A program made the translations under genes and the position numbers. From Apus apus (Eukaryota; Chordata; Aves; Apodiformes; Apodidae), in the NCBI RefSeq assembly GCF_020740795.1, contig NC_067312.1, forward strand, positions 36,618,905 through 36,682,904: a stretch of 64,000 nucleotides of DNA, given 5' to 3'. Under the pieces are notes generated by a model. It was not told where the DNA came from and ran no database searches. It saw nothing but the letters and a program-made list of their open reading frames with translations. This document shows positions 20,407 to 32,940 of the stretch, in pieces. The first letter of the stretch is position 1, and every line of letters starts with the position of its first letter.

Positions 20407-23076
20407 GTAAATGAATAAATAAAAAATAGCAAGTGTAGATAACTGAATTGTATCACTATAACTTTTTTTCTGACAGGTAGCTGCAATGGGCTGTAAGAAT
20501 TTTGTCTTTTGAAAAAGATAATTATAAAATGTAATTACACTATTTAAAGGTTAAAACAGAATATTTGTAAAATACTACAATAAGTAACCAAAAAGAAAAT
20601 TTTTTAGGTTCCTCTTATCCTTTGTAGTGATACAGTTTTTATGGGTGTGGAAAAATTGTTGCAAAATGGATAGCACCTTTGGATTTTTTTTTTCAAAAAT
20701 AAGCAATTTTGGTTATTTGCTTTGTTAAGATTTTGACTGCTTAGTCAAATAAAATAGTGTGCAGGTATAACTCATCTCTACAAAATGATGGGTTGATAAA
20801 GGGAAGTACATATTATATCTCACAGTAAAGGATGAGCTTTTAAAAAGTTATATGTGCTTCTCGATTTAAAAATAAAAAAGTAGAAAAAAATATAAAGTAT
20901 CTTTTACAATGAACAGATACCCAAGCAAACAACAGTCTCAACATTTCTTCATGCTTACCTTCAAGAAACTTGTCCAATAAAGCCTCATCATAACACTCTG
21001 AGTGCTATAGCAAGCCTTAAAGCCAAATGTTTTCACTGATTTTACACCTGTATGTATGCTTACCAGAAAAAAGTATCTCTTTTCTCTGGTTTTCTGGCAA
21101 ACTCATACAAATCCAACTAATAGTACAGTGAAATTAACTTCTGTGTTCTGTTGCTCTGAGTAAACAAGTTTCTGATCTCTTAAATTTCCAGTGGGCCTAG
21201 GCTACATGATGAAGACTTTCAAGTAAAGGTGTATTTTGTTGAATTCAATTGATTTAATACTTTAAAAATACTGTTTGCAGACTTTTTCTTCCACTAAGCT
21301 GCTAAATCTGGGACTCTGAAAGAGTCTTGTCAGATGTCTGAATGGTAGAATAAATGGTGGAAATTTTGCTGGTGGCATGTTTTGAATTCAAGCAGGTGTT
21401 CTTGCTGAAAAGAAAACTACCTTAAGCTTCCTTTGCTGCTGTTGTGCAAAGATTCTTGTGGAATAAAGTTCTAGACTGAGAATACAGAATCATTTGGGTC
21501 GGAAAAGAGTAAGACTGTAAGAGTTCAGCCATTAACAGAATGCTACCAAGCCTGTCACTAAAACTTGTCCTTAAGTGTGATGTTGATGTAGAGCTGTTGC
21601 TGAGTTCTTTGTAAAGCACTGCATCAGGGCTGAGTCTTGTTTAAAACTGACTTCTGATTTTGATTCCTTGTATATTCGTTAATGTGTTGATAATTAGCTT
21701 TATTTGATTGTTTTGGTAATATCAGGAACAGCTGGTATTCCTAACATGGTCAAGCCAAAAGAATTTCTCTGTGATTAATCTTTTACTGGGAAGTCATCTC
21801 TGTTGAAGCAGATCCTGTTCTCATGTAAATGTTAAAAGACCATTGGGCAAAAGCTGGCAAGGAATGGATGGCTCTTTTTCACTGAAATTAGGTTGGATGT
21901 GTTTTAAAAAGATATTTCTGCATAGTCCTGTCCAAATGTTACTTCAGGATGGCATACCTGTCTCTCATGACATTCAGCAAGGACAGTTACTTTGTTTAGT
22001 TGATGAGGGGGAGACAAAAACAAAACAAAACTAAAATTAAGAGTATCATAGTCTGCAATTACATATTGAGTAGTATTCATTCTTCAATATTGAATCTTTT
22101 CACAATTGCACTTCATTGTATGTAAGTAGTAGCACTTTGTTCTAATAAGTCAAAGATTTTCTTTGAGATGGAGTGTCACAGTTTGACTCAGGAATGACAA
22201 ACTAATGACAGCAATGCGTCAATCTGCTCCCCCTCCCGCCCAGAGAGGGAAAGGAGAGAGAGAATTGAGAGAGAGAAAGAGAGACTTTCTGGATTAAAAG
22301 CTAAACTAGACAGCTTTAATTAATTACTAATGGTAAAAGAAAATATGTGCAAATATATACAAGAACATGCAAAACTCTTGTCACCTCCCCCCACCCCCAA
22401 CAACTCCCACAGCACTCTCCTTGGTGGTGAGCAGTTCCGAAATGTCTCAAACCACTTCCAGAGATGACAACAAGGCAGACAGGAGCTAAGGGCAGAGAAA
22501 CAGAGGCCAGGAACACGTGGGCCTAGGGATCAAAGGAGATGGATAGACAGAGTTCTCCCAGATGCCAGCCATGGATGGCTGAGAAAGAAAAAGGAGCTTG
22601 ACTTCCAAGATCTCTGAGTTTATACCAAGAGTGATTTATATATGGGATGGAATAATCTCTTTGGCCAGTTTTGCCATCTGTCTCATCCACTCCTCCCTAC
22701 AGGAGGGCTGTAGATATGACTCTTCTGCTCTTTTAGTGTCTGAAGCAGCAGATCCAAGAAGTGGAGCAAGGTGTCGGTCTCTCAGCAGTAACTATAAACA
22801 TTCAGGCTTTATCAGTGCACTAGCTGGAAAATTTGCTGTTAGTTTCAGCAAGTGTGCTGCTTAAAAAAGAGTTTACTAAAGGAAAAAAAAATAATTTTTT
22901 TTTTAATTGCTCATTGTGCTGTAAACCAGGACATTTAGTAATGTCTTTCGTATCACCTTTCTGTTAATTTCATCTTGTAAGTTACTGCAGGCAATATACT
23001 TTACTTGGGTTTTACTTGCCATTTGTTACTATTTAAGTTGAAATCAGTCTTGCCAAACTTATTTCTTGAACTGCAG
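20407..23076 (+). other. FOCAD: FOCAD intron 6
   Basis: About 2.7 kb. The second half carries the solo LTR at 22174-22933. The first part is AT-rich without recognised elements. Confidence 0.85.
22174..22933 (-). mobile_element. solo LTR of an endogenous retrovirus, copy 1
   Basis: Read on the minus strand, it begins TGTCCTGGTTTACAGC and ends GAGTCAAACTGTGACA, with TG...CA ends and an imperfect terminal inverted repeat. The second copy at 46690-47385 aligns along its length, including the TTTAATTAA block, the polypyrimidine CCTCCCCCCACCCC segment (seen on the + strand) and a GA-rich stretch (22247-22287). A TATATATTTGCA box on the minus strand (near 22345-22358) is a possible promoter. The flanking 5-mers TGGAG and TTTAG match at 3 of 5 positions. 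No gag, pol or env sequence is next to it, so it is a solo LTR. Family name not assigned. Confidence 0.75.
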
Positions 23077-23281
23077 GGCGCAGCATTCGTGTGTTGGCAT
23101 AATGACTGCATTTCTAAGATACCTGTATTGTGAACCATCTCAGTTACGGGAATATGCTCAGTTGCGAATGGGTTTACTTAAGATCCTACTTCAGCCTCAT
23201 TGTCCAAAGCACAAAGATGCACCCTGTGTGATGGAATGCCAGACTCTTCAACTTCTGTATGATTTGATTCCACACCTTCAG
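23077..23281 (+). CDS. FOCAD: FOCAD coding exon 6 (residues 165-233)
   Basis: Acceptor TTGAACTGCAG, donor CAG|GTACAG. Reads (R)AQHSCVGIMTAFLRYLYCEPSQ, then LREYAQLRMGLLKILLQP and a final LQLLYDLIPHLQ. The YLYCEPSQL-EYA-LR core is the best match to vertebrate FOCAD. 205 bases, finishing in phase 0. The segment between the two helices (CPKHKDAPCVMECQ) is less conserved. Confidence 0.97.
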
Positions 23282-25161
23282 GTACAGCTGTTGCTTCACC
23301 CCACCTTTGACAAATAAATGCTATCAAAGCAATCATAGTATTATTGTTTTTACTGCCTTTGAAATTTGCAAGTAGATCATACTCTTCCATTTCCTGTAGA
23401 CCTGTTTTGTTGATAGTACAAAAATCTAACAAACTGGCTCTTTCTGGGAGAAGGTAAAACTTTTAAGTTGTTGAGAGTTGGTATGTCTGGTAAGGTATAA
23501 ATTGAAACATGTTTACCAGGACAGTTGCACAGTAACACTTGCTAGGGGCTAGGGATTTAATGTTTTTGTCCCTTTTGTTTAGGTGTCTAGGCTGTTAATA
23601 GTTTAGCTTCACCTCATGCTTTACTGTGACATTGGTTAAACTTTTTTGTAACTATGTATCTTTATTTCCTCTTTAAGATTAGAGTAACAACTTGGTTTCC
23701 AAAATGTTCAGTCAAACATGAGGTGCTATCATATTATTGCCATAGAGAGGGCTTGGTTAATAATAATAATGTACAGCTAAATAGGCTTGATATGAGGGTG
23801 TTTGGTAGCATCTTCCTCCTGAGGAGTTTTACTAGTAAAGTCTTAGTTTCTACTAGTAGCTACTTTTTTAGGCTTTTGGACTAATAGTTTGTATTATACA
23901 CATTTATCTTGGTTCAGGTCTATGCTTCATGATGACAGGTGCATGCTGACTTTTTCTAGTCATGGGAACACTTCTGTTTTTGCCTTGATTCTACCTGGAC
24001 TTCAGTATAGCATTGTGTCCTGAATGTGTGACCGAGCTTCTGACTTGGTCACATTTAGCAATAAAAATAGCACTGAAGAAGACTTACAAAACTAGTTACA
24101 AACTTTTCTTTCCTCCATGCTTGTTGCCACTTTATATTTTTTTACTAGAAATCACTTGCATTTTTTAGAACTTGGGCTAATATTTGAAAGGTTTTATTAT
24201 GCCTGAGATACAAATTTCACAATTGAAAGGGAAAATACTTACTTCAAGAAGCCTGTGTGATGGAATGCTTTATAACCTGTAATTCCTTCTTTTTTTCTCT
24301 GAATCTCAGGTTCTTCTTATCCTTCCTTTAAGCTTAGTCTGATTTTAGTCCGTATTGTATGCAATGCTTAAATGCTTCCTAGTCATTTAGCCTGACAGTA
24401 TCAACTGTCAAAAGTACAGCTTGTCACCCAACAGACTTTTCTGCTGTAAAATTCTGCGCATGTGAGGCTTCTGTTTAGAGCGTGTTATTCACAGAATTTG
24501 TTCCAAGGGATTAAAAACTGGAATATTATCCTTACTGTTGGCTCCAGAGTGTGGATTGGAACATTTGTCTGTCTGGGGCAGCCTGCTTCTTGAAACCTCT
24601 TTATGTGACTTCCAAGTACAGAGATACTTTTGGGTATTGCACTTCAGCTTTTAATTTTAGTAACAGCTATATTACATGGTGCTCTAGAAGCAGATAAGAT
24701 CACTATCTTTCTCTTTTGAGATGTTTTAAAGTCTTGATTGCATTACAGAGAAGTTATCCTAGAGCATAATGTTTCTGTTACAAACATATTTACATGTTAT
24801 ATCAAATACCCCACACAATTTGCTCTATGTTGTTGAGACACCCCTGAGAGCTGAATTAATTTGCTATTGCTTTTGAGGAAAAAGGGATTTTTCTCATCAG
24901 CTACCAAGAAATCTTTTTTATTCTTTCACACATTTCTAGTTTTATTTCAAAGCATTAGACTACAATTGTTTTTTCAGGGAAGCTGGGTAAGAAATTCCTG
25001 GGTTGTTTATAAGTGTGTTGCTTCAAGGTCTTAATAATATTTGCAATGGAAACATTGCAGAGTGAATAGAGCTAATTCTAAACTTGGGGATTTTTTCATA
25101 GATAGGGAAGGGGAACTAAACCAGAATGTATTTTAGTTTTAATTTTTAACTACCTCTACAG
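23282..25161 (+). other. FOCAD: FOCAD intron 7
   Basis: About 1.9 kb of AT-rich sequence with no recognised transposon or exon. Confidence 0.8.
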
Positions 25162-25368
25162 CTCAAAGATTTACTGCAAGTTACAGAAGCCTCGTGTTTT
25201 CTGCAAGAGCTATTCCTCAGCTTTCTGCGCTATCCCGTGTTTTGGAAAAATCAGTTATCCCAGTTTTGTCTGCAGCTGTTATGCTTCTGTGAAGTGTGTT
25301 TAAATGTAACGGGAGAATACTCGTCTTTGATCTCTTTAATAGAGGACAACTTTGATCTTTTAAAAGAG
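25162..25368 (+). CDS. FOCAD: FOCAD coding exon 7 (residues 234-302)
   Basis: Acceptor CTACCTCTACAG, donor GAG|GTAGGA. Reads LKDLLQVTEASCFLQELF, then LRYPVFWKNQLSQFCLQLLC and ENITGE-type VNVTGEYSS ending FDLLKE (the sequence itself shows CLNVTGEYSS). 207 bases, phase 0 at both ends. The HPVFWK motif of human is YPVFWK here. Confidence 0.95.
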
Positions 25369-25815
25369 GTAGGACTTCAGAGAAAAAAAAGAAATTGTTT
25401 TACTAAAAGTGAAGAATGTCATATTTAGGACAGTTTTTAGAGACACTGATATATGGCATTCATATGCAAGTGACCAGTGTTCTTTCAAAAACTGCTGATT
25501 ATTTTTTCCTTGGTTGAAGACCTTCAGAAGGCAAAACCATAACTGGTTCTTTATATAGTCATTAACCTTTTAGTATGGGAGTTGGTTTAAATTGAGCTAA
25601 AAGGGGCTTAACAAAGTAACAAAATGTTGTAGTTAATAAGTTAAACTAGTATTTTTAGACCATTCACAGTCCTTATTGTATATGCTGTGTCACTGTGTAT
25701 GTGCTCACTACAATTCATGAAGAAACTATGTAGAATTTTGGTTGTTGCCCATTTGTACTTTTTAATGCCACTGAAAAATAACAAAGACTGAAACCCCCTT
25801 CTCTTTTCCTTGTAG
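25369..25815 (+). other. FOCAD: FOCAD intron 8
   Basis: A 447-bp AT-rich intron; nothing recognised in it. Confidence 0.85.
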
Positions 25816-25903
25816 GTATTTCCTGTGGAACAGTGTATAATTGGGCTAGCAGTTCTACTGCTTCAAACACCAGAAAGTCAGCAAAAGTCTGTATTGAGTC
25901 TAG
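25816..25903 (+). CDS. FOCAD: FOCAD coding exon 8 (residues 303-332)
   Basis: Acceptor TTTCCTTGTAG, donor CTAG|GTAAAG. Reads VFPVEQCIIGLAVLLLQTPESQ, ending SVLSL plus one base. 88 bases, so the exon closes in phase 1 and hands a G to the next exon to make Ala. LLLQTP and QQK match the family. Confidence 0.95.
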
Positions 25904-26590
25904 GTAAAGCTCTTCTTTTGAAAGAGGAAGCCACACTTTTGAGATTGTGTCCTTGTTTCTTCATGTTTATGAAAATCAGCGCTGTGTTCCCCTGAAGTTG
26001 TGTTGGGTGGTGAAGTGTATTGGGCTTTTTTTATGAACGTTTTTTTCCATTAATTTAAAAGTAACACTTGCTCTAACAGCAATAAACTTGCCTGCTATGC
26101 TGACTTTTTCCATGAATGTTACTGTATTTTGAGCTTGCTATCTGTGAGCTTATCTGCTTCATTTTTGAGTCAACAACAGGATATTCTCCATTGAGAATAT
26201 GCATCCTGAATGGTTTCATTTGATAGATCTTAAGAGAGTTGGCCTGACAGTCATTGCAATGTTCAACTGAGCTTTTGACTTACCAGTTTTGATTAGTGGA
26301 GTTATTCCAGTAAAAGCAAAGTCTACGCAACATTTCATTCTTGTACTTCTTGCTGCCATCAGGTACTTAGATGTAAATAACAGTAATGTATGGGTCTCTA
26401 AATAGAATTGGAGCTTTACCAAAAAAATCTTCTGTACTTTAACTCAAGTATGCATATACTATAATTCTGGGGACTGTTGCTTGACAAGAATGTTTCCTGC
26501 AAGTGTTTGTGTCATGCCTAAAATTATAAGTCATGTTAATTCTTTCTTCCCTACTTGATCTTTGGATGTTGTCTACCTTGTCTTAAATAG
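25904..26590 (+). other. FOCAD: FOCAD intron 9
   Basis: A 687-bp AT-rich intron; no recognised element. The acceptor that ends it is poor in pyrimidines (GTCTTAAATAG). Confidence 0.85.
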
Positions 26591-26793
26591 CCTACAAGCT
26601 CCTTTCCTGTTCAGAAACACAGAACATCTCAACCACAGCCCTTATTTTGATGATGCCTGTGCTACAGATCTTATCTTCTACAACAGTTGGGGATTGCCTA
26701 TCAGAGGATGATTGTGGGACTACTAGGCATCAGCTGGCTGTAAATCTCTTGGGAATATTGCAAGAGGAGGGTGTGAAGGATAAAAAGGAATTG
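26591..26793 (+). CDS. FOCAD: FOCAD coding exon 9 (residues 332-399)
   Basis: Acceptor GTCTTAAATAG (weak tract), donor TTG|GTAAAG. Reads (A)YKLLSCSETQNIS, then ALILMMPVLQILSSTTVGDCL and RHQLAVNLLGILQEEG, ending KDKKEL. The MP-LQILSST core and the -LALNLL-like helix match human FOCAD. 203 bases, ends in phase 0. Confidence 0.95.
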
Positions 26794-28478
26794 GTAAAGA
26801 TAAAAGGTTTTTTCCTTCTTTTGTGACAGGTATGGGATGCTTGAATGTTATGCAGGATTAAGGTAAAAACTGGTGATAGCTTGTTTTTGTGCAGCTGAAA
26901 TAAAAGGAGAGGGAGTGAATACAGTTGTGTGGCAAAACATTTGAGTAAGCAATGTGAAATAGGAAGTATCAATGTAGTATTTCAGGCTCTACCAATTTTA
27001 GCAGCTTTTTCCAGGCATTTAAAAAAAATACAAGAGAAAACTGTAGTTGTGTGAGTTTGACTTCAAGTCCTACGATCTTGTAGGCTGAGCAGCTTTTAGC
27101 AGCTTTTAGCAGCTTTTTCCAGGCATTTAAAAAAAATACAAGAGAAAACTGTAGTTGTGTGAGTTTGACTTCAAGTCCTACGATCTTGTAGGCTGAGGCA
27201 ACTAAACAGTGCAACTTACAGATCCTGAAGCTTTTCTTAGCCCACTGTCTGTCCTTGGATAAAGTTTGAATTCCTTTATCAATAAATAGCAGTTTCACAA
27301 CTGTATCCAGAAGATATTTTTGATTCCCAAGGGATCATGCCAACCAGAGGGATGGTGTTGCTGTAATGCATAAGTAATGGAATAAGCTAATTTAAATGTT
27401 ATTTTTAAAAGGTCATCTAAAGTACAGGGTCTTTCTACCTTCCATTAGCCAAAATAAATTTACATTGCTTTGAACATTATTATTAAAATTAAATTCAGCA
27501 GTTTTATGGAGAAGAGCTTTTGCCTCTCAAAATCTTTTTCCCTGCTAATTTAAAAGTGAGTGGGCTTTGGAGTCTGAATTCCATTTTAAATGTTCCTTTG
27601 GAGACCTCTTTTCAAATACTTTCTTCACCAGAGTTTTATAAAAATGTTCTTAATCCAGTTACTACCTGCCAACTACTGTTGAGAATGGAAGAACATTTCT
27701 GAAAATATTGCATTTTCTAAGGAAACAAGGAATTAGTAGGAAGAAGATGGTTTCTCTTGGATTAAGCTTTTTTTGTTGTAATGAAAAACTTTGAACTTCC
27801 ATCTTAAGATGCAGAAGCTTTAAAATACATATACTTTTGCATATATACAAACCTGAATTAGAAGGATTCCTCATTTGTATTTTGTTAATTTTCTGCTTCT
27901 AAATGTTATCTTCCATGACTGCATCTATAGAACATTTTGTTCTGAGAAGTGAAACAGTTAATCCAACTTGAAATTTTTCATTTAACTTAAACCATGTTGT
28001 TTTATGAAGTACTATCAAAAGTTAAGAGAATTTCCTTAAAATAATGTGGATGATACTTACACTTTTGTCATTTATCTGTCCTTGTCAGGAATGGAAGCTC
28101 TTAGTGTACTCCAGTTTTATTGTGTCCATTTTAGTGAGAAAGTAGCACTGCAGTTACTAGCAGGAACAGGAATGATGGATGCCAAATAAAGAGGGAACTC
28201 TTGAAGAGGGATTTACCAACCTATTCACAGTGCACATTCTTAGAGCAAGAATTCACGTAAAGGAGTGTAAATGTATCATATTTATTCTAGTCTAATATTT
28301 AGATAGAATCTAAATAAATGTAACTTATTCTTTACATTTATTGCATTGGCACACTAAAAAATACAGTTGTTTTGGGTGACAGAGCTGGATTAGTTATGGT
28401 TGGGGTGTTGGGTTTTTTCTTCTTTCATGGTACCGTATTTGTTTGATTGAGAATTTTCTTTGTTTCACTTGTTCTCAG
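26794..28478 (+). other. FOCAD: FOCAD intron 10
   Basis: About 1.7 kb, AT-rich. It carries the perfect 94-bp tandem duplication at 26996-27197; nothing else recognised. Confidence 0.85.
26996..27197. repeat. perfect 94-bp direct duplication (period 108)
   Basis: Copy 1 is 26996-27089 and copy 2 is 27104-27197, identical at every base including a run of eight A. The 14 bases between them repeat the TTTTAGCAGC word that starts each copy, so the duplication unit is 108 bp with short homology at the joint. The total identity points to a recent event or an assembly or polymerase artefact. Confidence 0.95.
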
Positions 28479-28736
28479 GTGTCCTACAAACTCCTTTTCC
28501 CCATAACCAGCTCTTACAGCTCATTGTATACAACCTGGAAGATCGTAGAGCTCATGAAGGAGAAGTCTGCAGTTACTAACTGGTTATCTTCAGTGAAATC
28601 ACTGCTGTCTGTAACCACTGAAGTCCCTGTGCATGTTTTTCTTCTGCTGGCTTATCTAGTGATCCAAGAAAATGGAGACAGTCTTCGTGATGTACTCCAG
28701 ACTACTACGGAAGTAGCAAAGGCTGATTGTTCTCAG
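28479..28736 (+). CDS. FOCAD: FOCAD coding exon 10 (residues 400-485)
   Basis: Acceptor CTTGTTCTCAG, donor CAG|GTAAGA. Reads VSYKLLFPITSSYSSLYTTW, then WLSSVKSLLSVTTEVPVHVF and LLLAYLVIQENGDSLRDVLQ, finishing ATTEVAKADCSQ-like TTTEVAKADCSQ. 258 bases, the longest coding exon here, phase 0 at both ends. Confidence 0.96.
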
Positions 28737-28789
28737 GTAAGAAGTTACTGATAGTGGAGTTTGTTACAGGAATTCTTCTGGATTTTGCT

Positions 28790-29340
28790 GTCTGAGAAAG
28801 GGCTGCCACTGCTTCATTACTCCAGCTCCGAGTGGCAAGACCATACCTGTATTCCCAGTAGGCACATGCATGTGTAGCACACGTGTACACCCCATGCATG
28901 TGCTTATACACAGACACACAGAGCACTCACAAGAACACAAAACAGCACCAGAGGCCTCATCCTGTTCTGCTTTCTGGCTGAGCAGGATGGATATTTACTA
29001 GTGGGAGTATATGTACAATATATGGGTTTGTATGACAAATATAGTATAGATCCTGCCAGCAATGGGGCATAGACTGTCAGTGTGCACAGTAGGTGCACCT
29101 GGATCCCAGCCTCTCTCTCCCGACTCTCACCAGTTGCTGGCATCTGAACAGATGAGCCTCTGAAGTCGCAGCTCCACTGCAGATGCTGGTGCAGACTGTT
29201 TCTCCATCCTTCAGAGGGACACATCAGGCAATCCTACACACATCCCAACTGTCTGGGATCCCCTTGCCCCCCTGTAGGCAGCGCTGTTGTTGTCTTGCCC
29301 ATAGACACACACATATGCAGCACATGCATATACCTAGTGC
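28790..29340 (-). repeat. unclassified GC-richer block, possible LTR
   Basis: Compositionally unlike the surrounding intron: moderately GC-rich, with CA-rich ends that both contain CACATGCATRT-type words (28862-28905 and 29309-29332). It has no protein match I recognise. The pattern (compact, about 550 bp, distinct composition, similar ends) suggests an LTR or other repeat, strand uncertain. This is a guess from composition, not a family match. Confidence 0.3.
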
Positions 29341-30712
29341 TGTCTGAAACTCACCTGTTATGTGTCGTTTACAGCAAAATATGTATTAGGTCTCTATTTT
29401 GGAGTATTTTTAAGTTGTTTAAACTTAGGAAAAAGGGCTGACTGATTTGTTGATATTATCTAATAAGTACGACAATAAAACATGAGGAAGTTGAAAATAG
29501 GCTCCCAAGCATTTTTGACTTTTGGTGACTTCATAAAGTATTCTCCATGTTCTTTTGTGGTTCCTGGAAGACTGCTGAGTCCTTTATAATATCTGTATTC
29601 TTGCTTCTTAAAAGTAAGTGCATAGTCTTTGTCTGCTTCAGTACTGAATTCAAGCTGGAATTATGCTCATCTGTATGCTCTGTATGTGTATCTACATAAC
29701 TTGGAAAGAGAAGTGGAGATACCTAGAAGCATTAATAGGTATTGCAGGAGGCGGTATCTTTGTAAAATAGAAGAAATAGGGAAGGGAGAAGTGTTTTTTC
29801 AAATTTCAGATGTGCCATAAAGACAAGCTTTATTTGCTTCAGGTTTTTCTTAATGGCTCTGTGTCTCAAAGAGTAGTCATACACTGCAGCACAAGAGTTG
29901 GAAAAAGAGACAGCTTCCAGAATATGTACTTGGTGACTTATGGTACTGAGCACTGTAGTTCCAATTGAGGGAAGCAGTCCAGTATGTGACTGCTGTTGAA
30001 CACATTCTGAATTGCTGTGCTAAACCAGGCCCATGATACAGTGCTTTTGGAGATAACTGTATTTCTTAAGCCAGGTAAGTTTTTAAACCAGGTCACAGCT
30101 TCATCTGATGTGGGTTGCCTGCTGTTAACCTTTTATGTCTCTTATATCTCTTTCAGGCTGGCCTTTTGTTTTGCCGTTCTCTTATTTTGGGTGTGTTTCA
30201 TAATACACTTGCATACATATTTGGGAGCATGTGATTTTTTTTTTTTTCTCAGTTTGAACCTTTTGCATTTTAACTATTGTTATTCTAGCATTGTATTCAG
30301 TCGTACTTTTCATTGCTATTAGGTTTTGTGGGGATCAGTTACTATGTATTTCTGGAGTTATATGATGCTAGTTTCAGGGGTTTTGTTTTCTGTCTCTATA
30401 CACTTGATATTTGTTAACTTCTGTGTTAAAGATAAGGCTCCGGGTTTTTGGGTGGCATGTGAAAAAAGTAATTCTAACTCCAGACATGCAATAACAAATT
30501 GAAAACATTCAATTTTCAATCTGGAGAAAGTTGCAGAGTTTTGCTCTGTAAGTACTGATCTGGACTGTGAGTGTTAACATGGGCATGGAAGAATGTATAG
30601 AATAGAGGGACTAATAAAACAGGAGAGATTTTGTTGTCTTAAAAGTTTTTTTTTTTATTGTTACATCTGTAGTATATAATTGTTTTGGTTTGTTGTTTTT
30701 TTTTTGTCTGGA

Positions 30713-30945
30713 AGAATCGTAGAATGCTTTGTTCTGAAAGGGATCTTTAGAAGTCATCTAGTCCAACGCCTCTGCAATGAGCAGGGACATCTTAAACTAG
30801 ATCAGGTTGCTCAAAGCTCTGTCCAGCCTGACCTTGAATGTTTCCAGTGGTGGGGCTTGTACCACCTCTTGGGCATGATGTTCCAGTGTTTTCATCACTC
30901 TCCTTGTAAAAAATGTCTTGATTATATCTGATCTGAATCTGTCTG
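30713..30945 (-). mobile_element. CR1 3' fragment
   Basis: Reading the + strand gives the reverse complement of a CR1 tail: GAATCGTAGAATG, then CATCTAGTCCAACGCC, AACTAGATCAGGTTGCTCAA and CCAGTGTTTTCATCACTC. It covers the 3' UTR and the end of ORF2, about 233 bases. Confidence 0.88.
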
Positions 30946-32340
30946 TCTGAAGAGCTGGGCACAATATACCAAAGTGGAGTAGATATGGATGCAGGATATA
31001 GGAAAGAGTATAGCAGTGAAGAGAAAATGGCAAACTAAACTGTAGAGTGCAGCCAACATGAACTGTCTGCAGTGTATCTGTAGTACACTTCTGATCTCAT
31101 GTAGCCATCAGTTTAACTGAAAAAAAATACTGGGCAATTTACAGTTATATTACATACTTGCCTGTCATATGTTAATTAAATAGGGAACTGTTGTTTGCTT
31201 ATTTAATTTTATTTGGAAGTTCATGTTTTGTCCTGTGCTTCCTGCTGTCATTTTACTAATGTTAGTTAGTATTGTTTTTAATTTTACTGAGTACAGAGGT
31301 GATTGCATACTCAAGATGAGAATGTCTATACAAAGCCTGAACTGCAGTGTTGATAATTGCTTTAGGAAGAACCTGCAAGGCTACACAGCTTACTTACAGT
31401 TCAAACTAAGAACAGGATCTAATTCCTCCATAGTTCTTTTTGAAGTATTTATTCTATGTCCTTGGTATACTCCTTGTTGAATTGCATGTAGAACAACTGT
31501 TTGGGATTTTGAAAGTCTTGCATCAGTAGAAATACTGAGCTGGTAGAACTTACTCCTCAGAGTTAGGCATCTGGTGGACATATGCATAATTAAGTGCTTT
31601 TTGTTCTTTTCAGGATATCTTTTTCCCATTCTTACTTTGTCCACTTAGTAGTTCTTTCTTGTTTTCTAAGAATGGCTGCCGTTTTCTTGCACATGGATGA
31701 ATTCCTTCTCATAAAACTATAGAATAAAATTTCTCCCATTCTGTTGCAGTCTTGTATCTCTCCTAGGGGATGCTAAAAACCACAAAATGGGAAAGTTAAA
31801 AAACAAAAAAAGCCAGCATAGCAAAACATGCAGACAACACATAACCTCACACTACTCTTTTCAGAGCAAAAGATACTTTCTCAGATAACTGTGGCAGGAG
31901 CACACTTGAAATTGCTTTTCCTGCTTCATACAGTGTTTGGCTTCCCTTTATTTGTCACCTGCTTGTTGTCACTCTGTTTAATTTAAGATACCAATGCTGT
32001 GTGTTGTTAAAACCTTATAGTGAAAAATACCGGATCACAAAGGCTCTGGTGGTCTGTGTCAGGATGAAATAAATAAATATTACACTAGTAGTTTGTAGGT
32101 TACTTTTCCTCACATGGTGAAACTCCAAAAAAAACTGTGCTAGGAAAGCCATTTACCAAATGGTGGTATTGCTGCTGATCAGCAGGTATAATGCCATGCT
32201 TTAATATTTTTGAAATTAGCATGATCCGTTCAGGAAGTTGTTACTTAACTGTTTTGAAAAAAGAGGAAGCCTTGGGCATTTGTAAGCCTTTCTTAACAAG
32301 TGGCTTTATGCTTTTTAAGTTAGCATATAAAAAAACCACA

Positions 32341-32353
32341 CCCCCCCCCCCCC
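32341..32353 (+). repeat. C13 homopolymer
   Basis: Thirteen C in a row preceded by an A-rich stretch (ATAAAAAAACCACA). Length is prone to sequencing error and polymorphism. Confidence 0.9.
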
Positions 32354-32881
32354 GTATTTTCTTTGTTGAAAGCTAAAGGAAACAATACATTTGAATTTTG
32401 TTTCTAAAAGTAAAGGTTAGTCTTCTGAACTCAGGATATAGATTTATATTGGTCATCTAATTGACAGCTAGAAAAAAGTTTTCTACATTACTGACAATGC
32501 TAAGGTTTCTGTTAAGAAATGTTTCATTCATGAGTATCATCCTTAGAGGTCTGGGGGTTTGGGCTATATGGACTATAAAGGATTTGAGGTAAGCATTGTA
32601 TGAAGTCCATCGGGAGTTAAGACTTTTTTTGACCAATTCTAAAATGGATGTGGCCTTACCATATGCTATTTTAGCCCATACTAAAAAATTTACTTATTGT
32701 GGTGGGTACAAAGCTTTAGATGCATGAAATATTGACCATATTATATAAGTACAAATTGGAAACCTGGTAGCATAAAAGTAAGCCATTTCCGTGTCTTATC
32801 TCCAGGAAACAAAAAGGAATCCTGCAATAAGCAGGCATGTTAGGAATAGGATGATAACGCTTCTTGTTTCTTACTTGCTAT

Positions 32882-32940
32882 TTGAGAGGAAAGGTGTGGA
32901 TCTAATCAGGTTGAGAGGAAAGGTGTAGAGCTAATCAGTG
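32882..32940. repeat. two-copy 29-bp tandem repeat
   Basis: TTGAGAGGAAAGGTGTGGAT and onward (32882-32910) is repeated at 32911-32940 with a few substitutions; a third, more diverged trace (GGGAAAGGGAAGAATGTAGA) follows. Confidence 0.75.
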
